A stretch of DNA of 64,000 nucleotides from Epiperipatus broadwayi. Taxonomy: Eukaryota > Onychophora > Udeonychophora > Euonychophora > Peripatidae. The translations under genes and the position numbers were made by a program. The stretch's first letter is position 1. Each line of letters opens with the position of its first letter. Below, one piece after another: positions 1 through 11,782 of this stretch. The stretch covers positions 250,001 through 314,000 of the forward strand of contig JAQFVV010012575.1 of the NCBI GenBank assembly GCA_028023455.1, written 5' to 3'. Under the pieces are notes generated by a model that was not told where the DNA came from, did not search any database, and was given only the letters and a program-made list of their open reading frames with translations.

Positions 1-870
1 ATATAATTAAATCTGTATCCATCTTGATCTCTGATTTATTAACTCTCTTATAAACAGTTTCAAAAAATACAGTTATAAAATCAGAAACATTGGTGGAACA
101 TGTACATATCATTTAATACCAAATTTTATTTTGAATGCCTGATTTTCTACTTATAATAATAACACTTTCATTCTATCATATAGAAGCTGTATAATATAAA
201 TAAATTTTAGTGGACATCCAACTAATTTCAAAAATGCTAGAGATCTGTTCTATTAACTGAATCAAATGCCTTGAATAAATCAATAAAAGCAATATATAAA
301 TTACTTCTTTCTTCTTATCACTTCTCTCATATATATCTGGAAAAAAATATTGTCTACACTGCTTCTTGATTCTGTAAAACCATGTTGAATCTCTCATAAA
401 CATTCAACTATGACTGGAAGCAAATTATTCAACAAAATTTTTGATAATGCCTTTGCTGTAGTGGATAATAATGATATTCCATGATAATTACTGTAATCTT
501 GTCTATTCACTTTGTTAAAAATTGGAACAATAAATACAATCTTAACATTGAGTGGAACACCTTTATGGGTCCATATATTCTTAAAAAAATTTGAATATTT
601 ATGAAGTTAACCTAACACTACCGTATTTTACAACTTCTCCAGATGTTTCAACAGAATTCACAACCTTTCAACTTTTTAGATTATGAAAAACTGTTTGGAT
701 CTTTGTTGAATTCTAAATGATTAGAGAAAATGATATGCCATTAGAAGTTGCCATCCCAATTCTTGTATTACTTACTATTCAAAAGATATATTTCTTCCAC
801 CTCTTCAACATATCGTCACCATCATATAAGAAAGTGCTAATCTGGATTTAGTCCTATAGGAGAATCACAT
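1..870 (-). pseudogene. LINE reverse-transcriptase relic (CFDP2-like type)
   Basis: Read on the minus strand, conserved pieces of a non-LTR reverse transcriptase appear in order but in shifting frames. Near 780-800 is a segment reading MLKRWKKYI, the linker before the RT. Near 420-535 is RT motif 1-2, reading IVPIFNKVNRQDYSNYHGIS and then LLSTTAKALSKILLNNLLP. Near 230-300 is the palm strand with catalytic aspartates, reading YIAFIDLFKAFDSVNRTDL followed by a stop. The order and motifs match LINEs of the 'craniofacial development protein 2-like' APE-endonuclease type. Multiple frameshifts and stops mean the copy is dead. The window edge cuts off its C-terminal part. The same LINE type recurs at 26600-27990 (-) and 54120-54600 (+). 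Confidence 0.8.
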
Positions 871-1676
871 CTTTTCTCAGATCCACGTTGCTTTCATTGC
901 AAAAAAAAAAAAAGGAAAGAGCTATAAATTATTAAAATATATCATTTGGCAATATTCTATTATCTAACAAAATAATGTCATTTTTACTTGATATTTTTAA
1001 GATCTCGCCATGTCCATTTAACTTAGGAAATAAATAAAAAGGTACCGTTTTTTTTTTTTTATGGTATGTAATTACTTCGCTGAGATGATGAATTTGAATT
1101 TTTATATTAACATATTATTTAAAATATTTTGTTTTGCCCTAGCAAAAAAAAAAAGAAATCATAATTAAAGAAAATTGAAAATGTCGAGAAATTAATTGTG
1201 ATAAACAAAACAAGGAAGATGAAAACAATAATTGACCATTATTAAGAAATAATATAAGTTTAAATATTTTAATATACAAAAACAAAAATAAAATAAAATT
1301 TAATACTGGTATAATCAAAGTAATATTCAAACTATTTAATAACTAATGTATTAAATTACTCACCTTCTGTTATATAAAGAAAAAAATAAGCCAAAATTTA
1401 TATGGGCTTCTAATTAATGTTTTCATTACTGAGAATTTTATATAGAAAAAAAAATGAGTTAGAAAAACAAATACTTTTTTGTCATTCCTTGTCAAATTTA
1501 TTATAGAAATAGTGATTATATTTATAAATATTACAGGCATAAAACGGGCAAAATTATTCCAATAATTTAAAATAATTGTTTGATCATTTGAATGATTCAT
1601 AGTTTCAAGTGATAAAAGCCACTAGCAGCTATAAATCATTCATATTTTTGTTTAAAATTCTCTGATTTATTATTAC

Positions 1677-1767
1677 ACAGAGGCTAAACTCTCCATACAG
1701 TAGAGCCACCACTGCAAGCCAAAGCTCATGCAAGCATAAGAAATGATGATCATGTGATGTTTAGTGT
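1677..1767 (-). mobile_element. Family A retrozyme, 91-bp minimal copy
   Basis: The copy holds both ends of family A (AAACTCTCCATACAGTAGAG at the left; GATCATGTGATGTTTAGTG at the right) with almost all of the unit missing, including the hammerhead. It is flanked by TTTATTATTAC (1666-1676) and TTTATTATTCC (1768-1778), a probable target-site duplication. Minus strand is used for the orientation in which longer family A copies run from ACTAAACATCAC to GTTTTGCCTG in the same sense as this copy's complement. Confidence 0.6.
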
Positions 1768-1899
1768 TTTATTATTCCAGAAATATAATTTTTTATATTC
1801 AATGTTTTTAATTTTTATTGTCATATAACTTTATCTGCAGATCTGTCTGTGATGTAATAAATTTCAGATTCAGAAGTAAAATGTTAGCATTGTTCTCAT

Positions 1900-2210
1900 C
1901 ATATTTAGAGAACTGTATGATTTATATGGGTAAGAGAACAAACAGGTGTTACTGACCTCATTGAAAAAAATAAAAGACTGAAGTGGAGTTGGGCTGGACA
2001 TATTTCTAGAAAAGATGATAAGATATGGACAATTGAAATCTTAAACTAAATTCCAAGAGATTATAAAACACCCAGGAAGAGATCACAAGTGAGATGGATG
2101 GATGAAATAAGAAAGTGTGCAGGGGTGAATCCATCAGAGATGGATTGAACATGGAGAGACCTTCACCCTGCACTGGACTGATAATGGTTGATAATAATGA
2201 TGGTTTGTTA
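1900..2210 (+). mobile_element. RTE-like LINE 3' end, 5'-truncated
   Basis: The sequence is closely similar to the last 300 bp of the LINE at 33025-36300. It has the same tail: VRQQTGVTDLIEKIKRLKWS-type coding, the WSWAGHI segment, then the terminal part ending in GGTTGATAATAATGATGG. Reading frames are interrupted (for example a TAA at 2046). The TGATGAT-like microsatellite tail is what RTE-clade elements usually have instead of poly(A). It is a typical 5'-truncated LINE insertion. Confidence 0.8.
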
Positions 2211-2350
2211 TACTTCACTAAAGTGTTAAAAACTTATACGGATTCTTGCTGACTTTTCATTTTAAAAATTAAATATAAATATTTAACTCTTTCTTATAAA
2301 CTCATTATGATTGTGTATTATGAAAAGGTAAAAGATGAAATTCAATACTT

Positions 2351-4016
2351 TTATAATGCACCAAACATGCTTTTGGTGTACCCCTGCCAGAATCTCAGTA
2401 TTGCATTAATTTAGCAGTTGAAAATTATGCTTATATAGGGATCTAAATTATTATGTAAATGAGGCTTAATATGTAAATGCGGCATTTAAATTTTCTATTT
2501 TTTGACAATGAACTGTACAAATCCTTTCTGTTGACTGCATTTGGAACCATTGCAATTGCCAAAGCCAATTTATATTTTCTTTTTATATCATTTCTTTTGG
2601 CATAAATCATCCTCACATTAATGGGACTGAAAGTATGACCCATAGCAAGCTCATGATTGAGAAAAATCAATTTATATTCATTATTCTGGTTCACTCTGTT
2701 GTATAAGAATGTATGCAAAGTGATCCTCATAGATCTGTTTGACCAAGATTTACTGCAATACACAGAACTACAAGACAAGACACTGCATGTAATTTTGTAA
2801 CTAACTTGAGATGTATTCCACAGTCACTTCATCTGTTGAATTATTTAAAAAGTTGTTCAGTGCTGGAGCAATTTAAAGCTAACTCTCTAAGTATCAGCAC
2901 ATATATTTCTTAGTTTTTTTGCAATTCTAGGGACATACAGAAAACTTATCCACACTTTTGGCACATTAGTTGTAATTTTATTATTTTAATTAGTGTAAAG
3001 TTTGCTGATTCTTCTTGTCAGTACATTCTGATTATATCTAAGACTTGAGAGATAGTTGATATAAGCATCAATATTGTTTTCTCTATTAATACTGTACTTA
3101 TATAAATTTATGTTTCTATATAAGAAATATTTGAAACCTGCAAGTTTGCATTGTAAAGGGATTCTTGATTTGAGATGAGTAGCTCCCCTTATTTGAATGG
3201 ATTTAAATTCATTTTGAAATCAGGTTTCTGATTGGTTTTTTTTTTTTTTTGGATGCAAAGGTCCATAAAATTAATCTCATGATTTTTATCAAGTATTTCT
3301 ATGGTCTATTGTAGAGGCGATGTATTTTCAACATCAAGGCATATATTGCTTAATCTGTGTTTTAGATGTGCACATGGCAATGTCATCAACATATCTCATG
3401 TAAATTTCATTAGACAAAGGATCTAAATATTTAAGTATAATATTACTCTCAAATTTTGAAGGTGTGATACTTCTAATTATTCCATTTAGTAGAAGCTCCA
3501 TAGGCCATCCACTTTCCATTTTATAAAATTTCACCTTGGCTAGTGTTACTATATCCTTGTCAATCCATTGTAATACTTCTATTAAATATTTTTTTGTTTG
3601 GATCGTATAAAACCACTAAACATCACATGATCACCATTTTTTATGCTTGCTCATAACTATTATGCTTGCTCCTCACTGATAAAAGCTACAAGCTAGAAAC
3701 CAGTCTGGGAATATTGGATGAGTAGGCACTAGATAGGGATTTTATGCACAAGTTTTCTGGCATCCATTGATTACTCTGGCTTGCACTGAGTGGCACTACT
3801 GTATGGAGAGTTTTGCCTGTTTATTTGGATTCTAGTTAATTTGCTGCAAAATGTTCTGAATTATATTAATGGAAAGATCTTGAAGCACAGAACCAAAAGT
3901 TTTTATATATCCAATGAAGCTAAATAACATATAGGCATAATTTTCAATTGTTAAATTAATACAGCACTATGATTCTGGTAGTGGTCTGTCAAAAGTATGC
4001 TTAGTGCATTAGAAAA
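2351..4016 (-). mobile_element. Penelope-like element relic (RT + GIY-YIG) flanked by inverted repeats
   Basis: On the minus strand, 3334-3534 encodes an RT palm fragment with the box YMRYVDDIAM, preceded by a degenerate GxPMGxxLxx-like segment. At 2443-2778 lies a GIY-YIG nuclease C-terminal part, containing NHELAMGHTFSP and then NDIKRKYKLALAIAM, matching the known ExxxxGHxFxxxN...KRKxKEAxxI pattern. This RT followed by GIY-YIG order is diagnostic of Penelope-like elements. The relic is bordered by an inverted repeat of about 80 bp (2351-2430 versus 3931-4016, containing CTACCAGAATCATAGTG-like sequence), possibly the remains of pseudo-LTRs. A family A retrozyme (3608-3819) sits inside it. 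Stops and frameshifts make it non-functional. Confidence 0.75.
3608..3819 (+). mobile_element. Family A retrozyme inserted in the Penelope relic
   Basis: It starts ACCACTAAACATCACATG and ends GAGAGTTTTGCCTG, the usual family A ends. It is flanked by TTTGTTTGGATCGTA (3593-3607) and TTTATTTGGATTCTA (3820-3834), a 15-bp duplication with three mismatches. The hammerhead (about 3665-3718) has bipartite stem I, GAAA and AGTC before the cleavage point, but the core reads CTGATAA: the invariant G8 is A, so self-cleavage should be lost. About half of the unit upstream of the ribozyme is deleted. Confidence 0.8.
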
Positions 4017-4019
4017 GTC

Positions 4020-5847
4020 TTGAATTTCAGCTTTCACATTTCCATAATACTCAATTACAATGAGTTTATAAAAATTAAATATGTAAATTTACAGAAAACA
4101 ACCTATTGCACACTCATCTAAGTTTACCCTCAAATAATAAACTTGTTCTTATTATAATATTTTGAAGATCGATTCAACTTATAATGAAACTGACCAATGA
4201 AGTAACAATGAATAAAAATAAGTAGCCAATGGCATAAACAGAACAATTGGAAAGTTAGATCAGTTAATCTAATTATTTTCAGTAAGGATTAAGATCTTTC
4301 TATATATTAAGATCCATTTGAGAGACATGTGACAACATCAGACAACTGTCAGAAGTTGAATGCCAGTAAATATGTTGCATTCTATGTAAAAGAATGGTTA
4401 CACAGATTAAAGCTTACAGCAAGAAGTTGCTAGCTACAGTCATTCCTGCACGTGCACATAAAGCAAACCACCAGTAAGTTGGAAGTATCAGGGTCCAAAG
4501 GGAAGTTACAACATTCTTTCTCAAATATTAGCTATGCAGATAATAACTAAACATATAGTTTGCTAACCATAACACAGCCAAGCCATTGTATTTTACATTA
4601 GTACACGTGTCTTTATATTTATTATTTTAAATTGCAAGGAATACCACTCCTGATCATATTACAGTATAAACTTAACATAAACTGAGCAGTTACCTTCTAT
4701 AATATGATTATACAATAATTGTTTATTATTTTAAATCTTCAAACCAACACTAACTTGCATAATTTTAAATAACTTAGTTTATTTAGATGGTAATGAGAGA
4801 TTCCATGTTATTTGTAAAAAAAAATATCAACTACTTCAAAAGCTTTTAAAACATTTAAAAACAAATAATGTATAAAGACACAAACAAAAATGCATTTATA
4901 AAAAAAAAACAAAAAAACAAATTAAAAAATGATGAAATAAATTTAAAATGGAATTACTTTTAGAGGAAAAAATATATTGTAAAAATAAAAATGAGAAAAT
5001 AAATAAATAAAATAAAATAAACCAAGTTTTAATAAAATAAAGAAATAGATAATAGTAAAAAATTAGAGATGTATAAATGTAAATATAAGTATGAAGAAAT
5101 ATTATGTTAAGAGATAATAAAAAAATAAAGAATGCAAAAAGAAGATAGAATTAAATAAAAAATATATATTTTAAAAGTAATATTAAAAAAATAGGACAAA
5201 AAGTCTAAAACAGATAAGTGAATTAAAAGAAAAGAGCAACAAAATAAAAATATATTAAGATATATAAAAAAAATACTAGGCAGACTCATCTGACTTTGGG
5301 CTGATGGAGGATTGAGCTAAAGGGGAATAACGCACGGATAAAAAACAACAACTTAAAAATATATTAAGATATTATAAAATAAATAGAAAAAGTACTAGGC
5401 AGACTAGGTGTAAAATGATTATTTAAAATATATAATTTTATATATAACAAAAAAACAAATAAAAAAAAATAATTGATTTTCTTTTTTGAAAAAACTTAAT
5501 TGTTTAATGATAAATAAAAATTATAATTGATTTTTTTTTTTTTGGAAAAACCTAGTTGTTTAGCGATTATTGGAAAATATATTAAAGAGCTACACATAGA
5601 ATAATGATTGGAAGGGGATTATATTCTGTCTGAATGACATAATTTGGGTAAAAATAAATTATAACTGCCATTAAGTCTATAATTAGTACAAAGAAGCAAT
5701 AAAATCCAAGTAAAACAATATATTATATATGAGTATGTGATAAAAGGATTTTTTTTCTTCTCAAATTAGTAATATTTTGTTATAGCGTTTTTCGATAAAA
5801 GAATGGATGAGATGGTAGTCGAATAAAATAACAGTTTATTAAAAGGT
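4020..5847. other. AT-rich spacer with local duplications
   Basis: No gene is visible. The stretch is A-rich on the plus strand. Between 5230 and 5410 a segment ending ACTAGGCAGACT is duplicated at about 125 bp spacing, and between 5465 and 5570 a segment around TAATTGATTTT...CCTAGTTGTTTA is duplicated at about 70 bp. These look like slippage or small tandem duplications. Confidence 0.5.
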
Positions 5848-5861
5848 AAGTAGAGGGTATT

Positions 5862-5967
5862 ATTTTTTTTTTCATGTGTCATAGCATCGGCCGAGAAGCG
5901 AACCCGCTAACCCGGGGCAACTGCTTGTCAGGCAGCTGTGCTGACGTCTCGACCATCAACGCTTGAC
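5862..5967 (-). mobile_element. tRNA-derived SINE with 14-bp target duplication
   Basis: On the minus strand the 5' part reads GTTGATGGTCGAGACGTCAG (box A-like region), followed by an anticodon-like arm CTGCCTGACAAGCAG, an extra-arm-like CCCGGGTTAGCGGG, and a box B-like GGTTCGCTTCTCGG, then a short poly(A). The extra arm suggests a Leu/Ser-type or Val-like tRNA ancestor; which one is unclear. Flanks AAGTAGAGGGTATT (5848-5861) and AAGTAGAGGTTATT (5968-5981) are a 14-bp target-site duplication with one mismatch. Related copies are at 49089-49193 and 60042-60146. It is not a functional tRNA gene because the acceptor stem does not close. Confidence 0.85.
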
Positions 5968-6355
5968 AAGTAGAGGTTATTTTGTGCATCCTAAAGATAA
6001 TGAAGTCATACGTAAGTGTATATGATATAATTATATTATTGTAGCAAATTATTTGATTATTAAAATACAAGGTTATTATTGGAAATAGAGAAATGCAGAA
6101 CAATAATATTTCCCAAAAGCAGTTTGATGAAAAAAGAGAAATAAATAAATCTGTCAATTAATACTGAAATAGCATAAGACAAGTAAAAAAAAACATGAAT
6201 TATAATTTCAATTATTAAAATTGAAATTATGCAATAAAGTTATATAATTTTATAATATTCATTAAAAATTGTTTTTTAATTGACTAAAAAATAAAAGTAC
6301 GAATACGTAAACAGCTTATGAAAAATAAAAATAAACAAAGATTGTTTATAATATA

Positions 6356-6530
6356 TAGGGTATATGAGCACAGACTATCACACGACCCACCACTCTCCAC
6401 ACTATCTCATAACACTGATACACTTGAACACATATATGTTGAAAAGATAAATCATCACCAATATACGTATCTCATGCTAAACCAGCAATGATCAGTTGGT
6501 TCAGATTATCATCTCTACACATATATGCCA
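6356..6530 (-). mobile_element. Family E hammerhead-SINE, degenerate copy
   Basis: On the minus strand the copy runs from a decayed hammerhead (about 6452-6510) to a box-B-like end. The hammerhead core reads CTGATCA with GAGA in place of GAAA, so it should be inactive. The stem II arms TTGCT/AGCA, the palindromic stem III ATACGTAT, and stem I CCAA/TTGG remain. Downstream is the shared body (AACATATATGTGTTCAAGTG) and a 3' end equivalent to the AGTCTGAGTTCAAATCCC of the other copies, here AGTCTGTGCTCATATACCC. Confidence 0.65.
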
Positions 6531-7395
6531 TAAATGTTCAGATATATATTAAGATAGCCAAACCTCATACTTTAATGGACAGGCTTCAATCTACTCCACA
6601 CTCCAACTCTTTAACCGTCCATCCAATTAAAGAGATATTAAAAGATTGTAGTAATTTTGGAATGACCAAAGAAGATTGTTTTATTTCTGGATTTAGCTAT
6701 ATCACTGGGAGAAAGAAATATAAAATTGGTTCTCAAAAAGTTATAATTGTTTTAAAAAACAAAAAACAAACAAACAAACTAGTTATCAAAATCTATACGC
6801 TTTAAATTAAGTGAAAGACAGTAAAAGAAAGGGGGACTAACTAAAAAAGAACCAAGTATTAATGAAAGATAGCAATCATCCATGGAGAACGATGGAAACC
6901 TGAACCAAAGTTCTACAAGCAGAGATATAATTTTTATAATATGGTTGATATATTGAAGAGTTCACCAAGTGTATTTCCATCAACCATCTGAACATGTGAC
7001 CAAGTGATCTGATGTGTTAAGAAAAGATATTCATGCCTTAGAAACTCTTAGACTTATTGTTAAGCTAAACTTGGACAAAAATTGTTTTAACTCAGAAATC
7101 TTCATAAGATATTAAAAAAATCTAAATAAAAAATGGGACGTTATAAAATCCTATAAAGTACATTATAGAAAAATAAATAAATAAATACATGAGTAAAATC
7201 TGAAACTGAAAAGTTGAATATCCTGAACAAATCGTAATTACATTGCAACGATTTGAAAGAAATCTTAAGTGAGATAATTTCGAATATTTTATTTAAAGAT
7301 AATAATATATTTCCATATATATATTCCATATGGATGAGAAATGCATTTAGTTAAGATAATTTTTTTTTAACATTTACTCTATTTTCTCTATGGCA

Positions 7396-8090
7396 GACTT
7401 AGATTCCGATTTATCATTTAAAAAAAAGGAAGATATTGTCTTGGAATAATATTTCTGGGAACACAATAGGATATTTGTACATAGATAGTGAATCCAGTAA
7501 TGATGCATCCTCTCATAAGGGGAGAGATTATCATAAGTGAACAAGATGTATCAAATAAAGATACTGTAGATTAATTTTAAAAATTAACATACATTTTTTA
7601 TTAATAAAAAAGTAAATTCACGATTCAAGAATCCATTATCATTGCTGATATATACCAATTAATATATGTAATAATAAATAAACATAACTTTTTTAAATAT
7701 CTGTAACTGAAAGGAAATGTCTAAAACGAAAGTGTCATATAATTTGACTTAGATTCCGATTTATCATATAATAAAAGAAAGATATTGTCTTAGAATAATA
7801 TTTCTGGGAACCCAATAGGATATTTGTACATAGATAGTGAATCCAGTAACAATGCATGCTCTCACAGGGGGTGAGATTATCATAAGTTAAAGGGATGTAT
7901 CAAATAAAGATAATGTCGATTAATTTTAAAATTTCAAATACAATATATTTTTTATTAATAAAATAATAAATTCATGATTCAAGAAACCAACATCAATACT
8001 GATATATACCAGTTAATATATGTAATAATAAATAAGCATAACTTTTTAAAATATCTGTAAATGAAAGGATATAACTATCTCCCACTGAGC
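7396..8090. repeat. 350-bp tandem duplication
   Basis: Two head-to-tail copies begin GACTTAGATTCCGATTTATC at 7396 and 7746. They share a long body including GAATAATATTTCTGGGAAC, AGGATATTTGTACATAGATA, and the AT-rich end with ATATATACCA.TTAATATATG. Divergence of a few percent shows it is old. The unit length resembles the retrozyme units, but I find no hammerhead core on either strand. Confidence 0.8.
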
Positions 8091-8830
8091 TATCAATACT
8101 AATTAATATGTAACTAATATAATCTTCCATGTAAAAAATAATTGGCTAATTTAGAATATCATGAATTTCTTATTTGTATATATACAATTTTTTTGCAGAT
8201 CCAATTTATTAGTTTTTTTTTTTGTTAAATTGAAAAGTTTCTTTTAGTTTAGTTATTTGTTCTTCATGCTATTCTATATGCACACATTATACGACATATA
8301 CATGAGTGATATAAGTACATGTAGTATTGTATCTATATGTGATACTAAATGGCATTAGGCATAACAAGGAAAAGGATATGAATGTAGAATATATACTGAT
8401 GATGCAAATATATTGTAACCATTAATTTAAAATAAAAAACTTTAAGTTCACAAATAAAAATAAATTTATTAAAAACTAAAAGCTAAAAAAATTAAAGAGT
8501 TATTCAATATATACATATATTCGCACAGATGCAAAACTTTAAAAATTATTTCTTTTTTTAAAAAAAAAAAAAAAAGGTATTTGAACGTATTTTTTTAGAA
8601 AAAAGTATAAGAAAAAGATAAAATATTTTTGTAAATGGAAATGATTGTTTTATAAATTAATTGAAAAGCAAACTAGCCCTTGGGGCTTTTATATAATTAA
8701 AAAGTCAGAGGAAAGATATAGATAAGAGAATAAAAAGAATTAGCTTGACCAATGGAAGCACCAAGCCTCAGCTCAGACCATAATGAAAATGATGGATTAG
8801 TGACGTTTTGTTCGTTGAATCCAGAGGATG

Positions 8831-8845
8831 ATTATAAAAAGGAAA
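8831..8845 (+). promoter_or_regulatory. Candidate TATA box
   Basis: GATTATAAAAAGG lies about 25-30 bp upstream of GGACAGTGCC (near 8861), a plausible transcription start, and about 130 bp upstream of the candidate start codon at 8968. The surrounding 200 bp has higher GC than its neighbours. TATA-like strings are common in AT-rich DNA, so the support comes from its position relative to the candidate first exon. Confidence 0.3.
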
Positions 8846-8967
8846 AATAGTGAAATTAAGGACAGTGCCAGGCAGTTCTAGCTTGATTGTTTTTGAGAGG
8901 TGTGATAGGACGCACATATCACCCTCTCTCTCTCTATTTTAAAAAATGAAATGACTGTGATATCAGA

Positions 8968-9060
8968 ATGGAACCAGCTAAGGCCACCTCCAGAATATCA
9001 GACCGGTCTTCCAATGGGGACATCATGGGAATTGACACCAAGAACCATGACTCTTCTACT
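8968..9060 (+). CDS. Candidate first coding exon of an unidentified gene
   Basis: An ATG in good context (A at -3, G at +4) opens 31 codons that end exactly at ACT|GTAAGC, a strong splice donor, in phase 0. The peptide begins MEPAKATSRISDRSSNGD and continues IMGIDTKNHDSST; it is hydrophilic and rich in Ser/Asp, like a cytosolic N-terminal tail. The segment is GC-richer than its surroundings and matches no repeat in the window. An overlapping +1-frame ORF from 8951 (begins MTVISEWNQLRPPPEY) stops in the donor and is an alternative reading. I do not recognise the gene. The next exon could lie far downstream; phase-0 candidates on the same strand are at 30914 and 60788, but the link is unproven. 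Confidence 0.4.
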
Positions 9061-10557
9061 GTAAGCTATTGAACTGAACAATTTTAAAATTTAAATGTAA
9101 TTAAGAACTTTCGTCAAGATTTGACAAGTTTAATAAACAAGCTAAATCTAATTTTTGTAAAACGAACTATAATCTGACTTTTCCAAATCAATTATTGCTT
9201 AATTTTTTTTCATTTAAGTTTGCCAAAAATCATTTCCATTTTTTTTTAATTTTTATTATTATTTATTTTAGAAATTATTAAATGCATTAAATTTAAGTTG
9301 GGCATAGACGCTTGCATAGATTCATTCACGTTTAATTATGTTTTTGTTTTCATATTTGATTAAAATATATAGACATTCATTAAATAATGATATCTTACGT
9401 TGAATATCTAAAATGTATTTGTTTGGATGTCTTTTTAGTTATTGGTGTCAATGCGGCATCTTATGATGAATGCCATTGGGTTTCTTGTGAATTCCCTCTG
9501 CAATTACAACAATGACTTTATATTTTGATCATTTATGTTTATTTTGAAATGTTTTTGAGCGTGTAATCTATGTTGTCAATCTATGCTCAACATTAAAAAA
9601 CACTTTTATAAATCCATCGGTGCGAATTTATATAAATGTTAAATTTAAGTCGGGCATGAATGGCTATATAGATTTGTAAAGTTATATTAATTAATTAGGG
9701 GAGGGTAATCTTAGGTTATTTATTTCGTAGTTAAATTAGGTCAATGGATTGGATATATTGGTGTAATTAGTAGATGTAGTATGAGATCTGCTACAGGCAG
9801 GATCAATTTATATGCCGCATACCCTTTTGTTGCCTATGGAAGGCATCGTAAGACAAAACTCAGTCCCTTCCTATGGAGTTTTTATTTTTATTATTCTTCT
9901 TGCCGACAGATGTAGCATTCCTGTTTGGTTGAGAGTCAATGTCTTCTCTAACCATGCTGTTCAGATGTACATTCCTGACAGTATGGTATATATTTGTGCT
10001 GTCATATTTTCATGCTACATTGAATACATCAATGTATCAGATGGATTGATGCCGGTTTGACTGCAAACTTTTGGCCTAAGGTTAAATAAGGGATAGAATA
10101 TTTTCTTTTCAAATACAATCAATGTAGTCTATTCATACTCGACAATCTTAATAAAAAATATTAAATTCATTTGTACAGACAATCTTAAAATTTTAAAATA
10201 ATAATTTAAATTAAATGTTAATATTAAAATCTAAAATAATAAATGTTATTTCTCAAATTTAAATGATTATATATGTGCGTAAATAAATATTGTTTGTGTG
10301 TTAATTACTGGCAGTGGCTTTTATTTTTTTATATTTAAGATATAAATTAAAGATATATATTAAATCTCTACTACTCTGCTGAGCTAGTGACAATGGGCTA
10401 ATGGTTGGAATCTACCAATATAAAATAAATTTTTTTTTTTAAATTTACGTATTTACTTACTATATAAATTTTTTAGGTTCAAATGCCTAGATGGTGCCCT
10501 CATAGTGCAGATACAGTATGACCAAACTTCCAATTTCTCCCCGATCATTATAATATA
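9061..10557. other. Non-coding stretch, possible intron
   Basis: If the exon at 8968-9060 is real this is the start of its intron. An open frame at 9812-10060 (82 codons) has no recognisable domain, and its composition does not differ clearly from its neighbours. No ribozyme, SINE or LINE motif is visible. Confidence 0.3.
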
Positions 10558-10568
10558 GATAAGAAAGA

Positions 10569-10808
10569 TAAAACAGGCAAAACTCTTCATACAGTAGTGC
10601 CACTCAGTGCAAGCCAGAATAATCAATGGATGCCAGAAAGCTTGTGCATAAAATCCCTACCTAGTGCCTACTAATCCAATATCCCCAGTCTAGTTTCTAA
10701 CTTGTGGCTTTCATCAGTGAGGAGCATTGGCTTGCACTGAGTGGCACTACTTTATGAAGAGTTTTACCTGTTTTAATAACAGTTATGAGCAAGCATAAGA
10801 AATGTGAT
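10569..10808. mobile_element. Family A retrozyme, foldback copy
   Basis: It begins AAACAGGCAAAACTCTTCAT and carries the inverted complement near its right side (TGGCACTACTTTATGAAGAG, then TTTTACCTG), so the transcript could fold on itself. Flanks GATAAGAAAGA (10558-10568 and 10809-10819) form an exact 11-bp duplication. The minus-strand hammerhead (about 10676-10740) keeps CTGATGA and GAAAC, but the cleavage triplet is GAC instead of GTC, so the U required before the cleaved nucleotide is missing. Confidence 0.8.
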
Positions 10809-11181
10809 GATAAGAAAGACAAGTTATGAATTTACAAAAGTTTAAATTCAGGATTGTAATCAGTCTACAAAAGAGAAGAGATGATGGAGTAGAAAGTATC
10901 AAGATAACAGTCTGTTAGATAGTATTAATAGTGATGTTCTCTCATGCTTGTATCACCCCTAAGTCCTATCCAGATCTTAAAGAAAGAAAGATTCCATTCA
11001 CTACATAAATAATGAATCACTTGTTGTAATTTGTAGCAATAGGCTGGACTATTTTTCATTGCATAGTCAGAATATTAAGTATTTTTTCAAAATTTCAGAC
11101 TTTATTTATACTTTTCCAAGCACATTTAACTATTTGTAATAATATACAAGTTAATTTAGAACACTAACAATTAAATATATA

Positions 11182-11351
11182 TTTCATCACATGATCACCA
11201 TTTCTTATGATGAAAGCCACAAGCCAGAAAATGGTCTGGGGATTTTGGATGAGTAGGCACTAGATAGGGATTTTATGCACAAGCCTTCTGGGATCCATTG
11301 ATTATTCTGGCTTGCACTGAGTGGCATTACTGTATGGAGAGTTTTGCCTGT
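11182..11351 (+). mobile_element. Family A retrozyme, internally deleted
   Basis: It has the left end CATCACATGATCACCATTTC, then a junction straight into the middle of the hammerhead (GATGAAAGCCACAAGCC), then the normal right part to GAGAGTTTTGCCTG. The 5' strand of ribozyme stem I is gone. Flanks TTAAATATATA at 11171-11181 and 11352-11362 are an exact 11-bp duplication, although the low complexity of the site weakens this. Confidence 0.75.
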
Positions 11352-11782
11352 TTAAATATATACATACTACTAACATTGAATCTATTTGGAAAGAGAGAAA
11401 TAAAGTTAGGATTTCTTAAACAAACATTTCAAATAGATGATGGAAATAGAGCAACATACAATTGCAAATAAAATGCCCCTATCACAAAACTTTCTCCATA
11501 TATAATAAACAAGAATAAACATAATGTGGTGGTGATGATAGAACATATTATGAAGGGAGAAAGAAGTAAAAGAAGTAAGATGAGAAGAAGTGCAACACCA
11601 TGTTAATTCATTTTTTTTCTAAGATACCCAAGGATACTTCATGGGGTTTTAACAAACAACTTTCTTTAATTGTGATAACAATTAAATTGAAATAATTTCT
11701 AACAAACCACAATGAGTTATATTGAGAACATAATTTTTGAAAAATAATATTTATTAATAATCAAAATATAATAATGAGTATA

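Noticed and set aside
5296-5335. Hammerhead-like CTGATGGAGG...GCTAAAG
   Set aside because: The core reads CTGATGG, GAAA is absent and the flanks do not pair.
8394-8420. Hammerhead core string CTGATGA
   Set aside because: No GAAA at the right distance, no stem II and no stem I partner; chance match.
9812-10060. 82-codon open frame with hydrophobic segments
   Set aside because: No start context, domain or splice support; composition follows the AT-rich surroundings. Kept only as a note.
11171-11362. Treating the TTAAATATATA flanks as strong proof of a target duplication
   Set aside because: The site is low-complexity; the claim rests on the other copies with more complex flanks.
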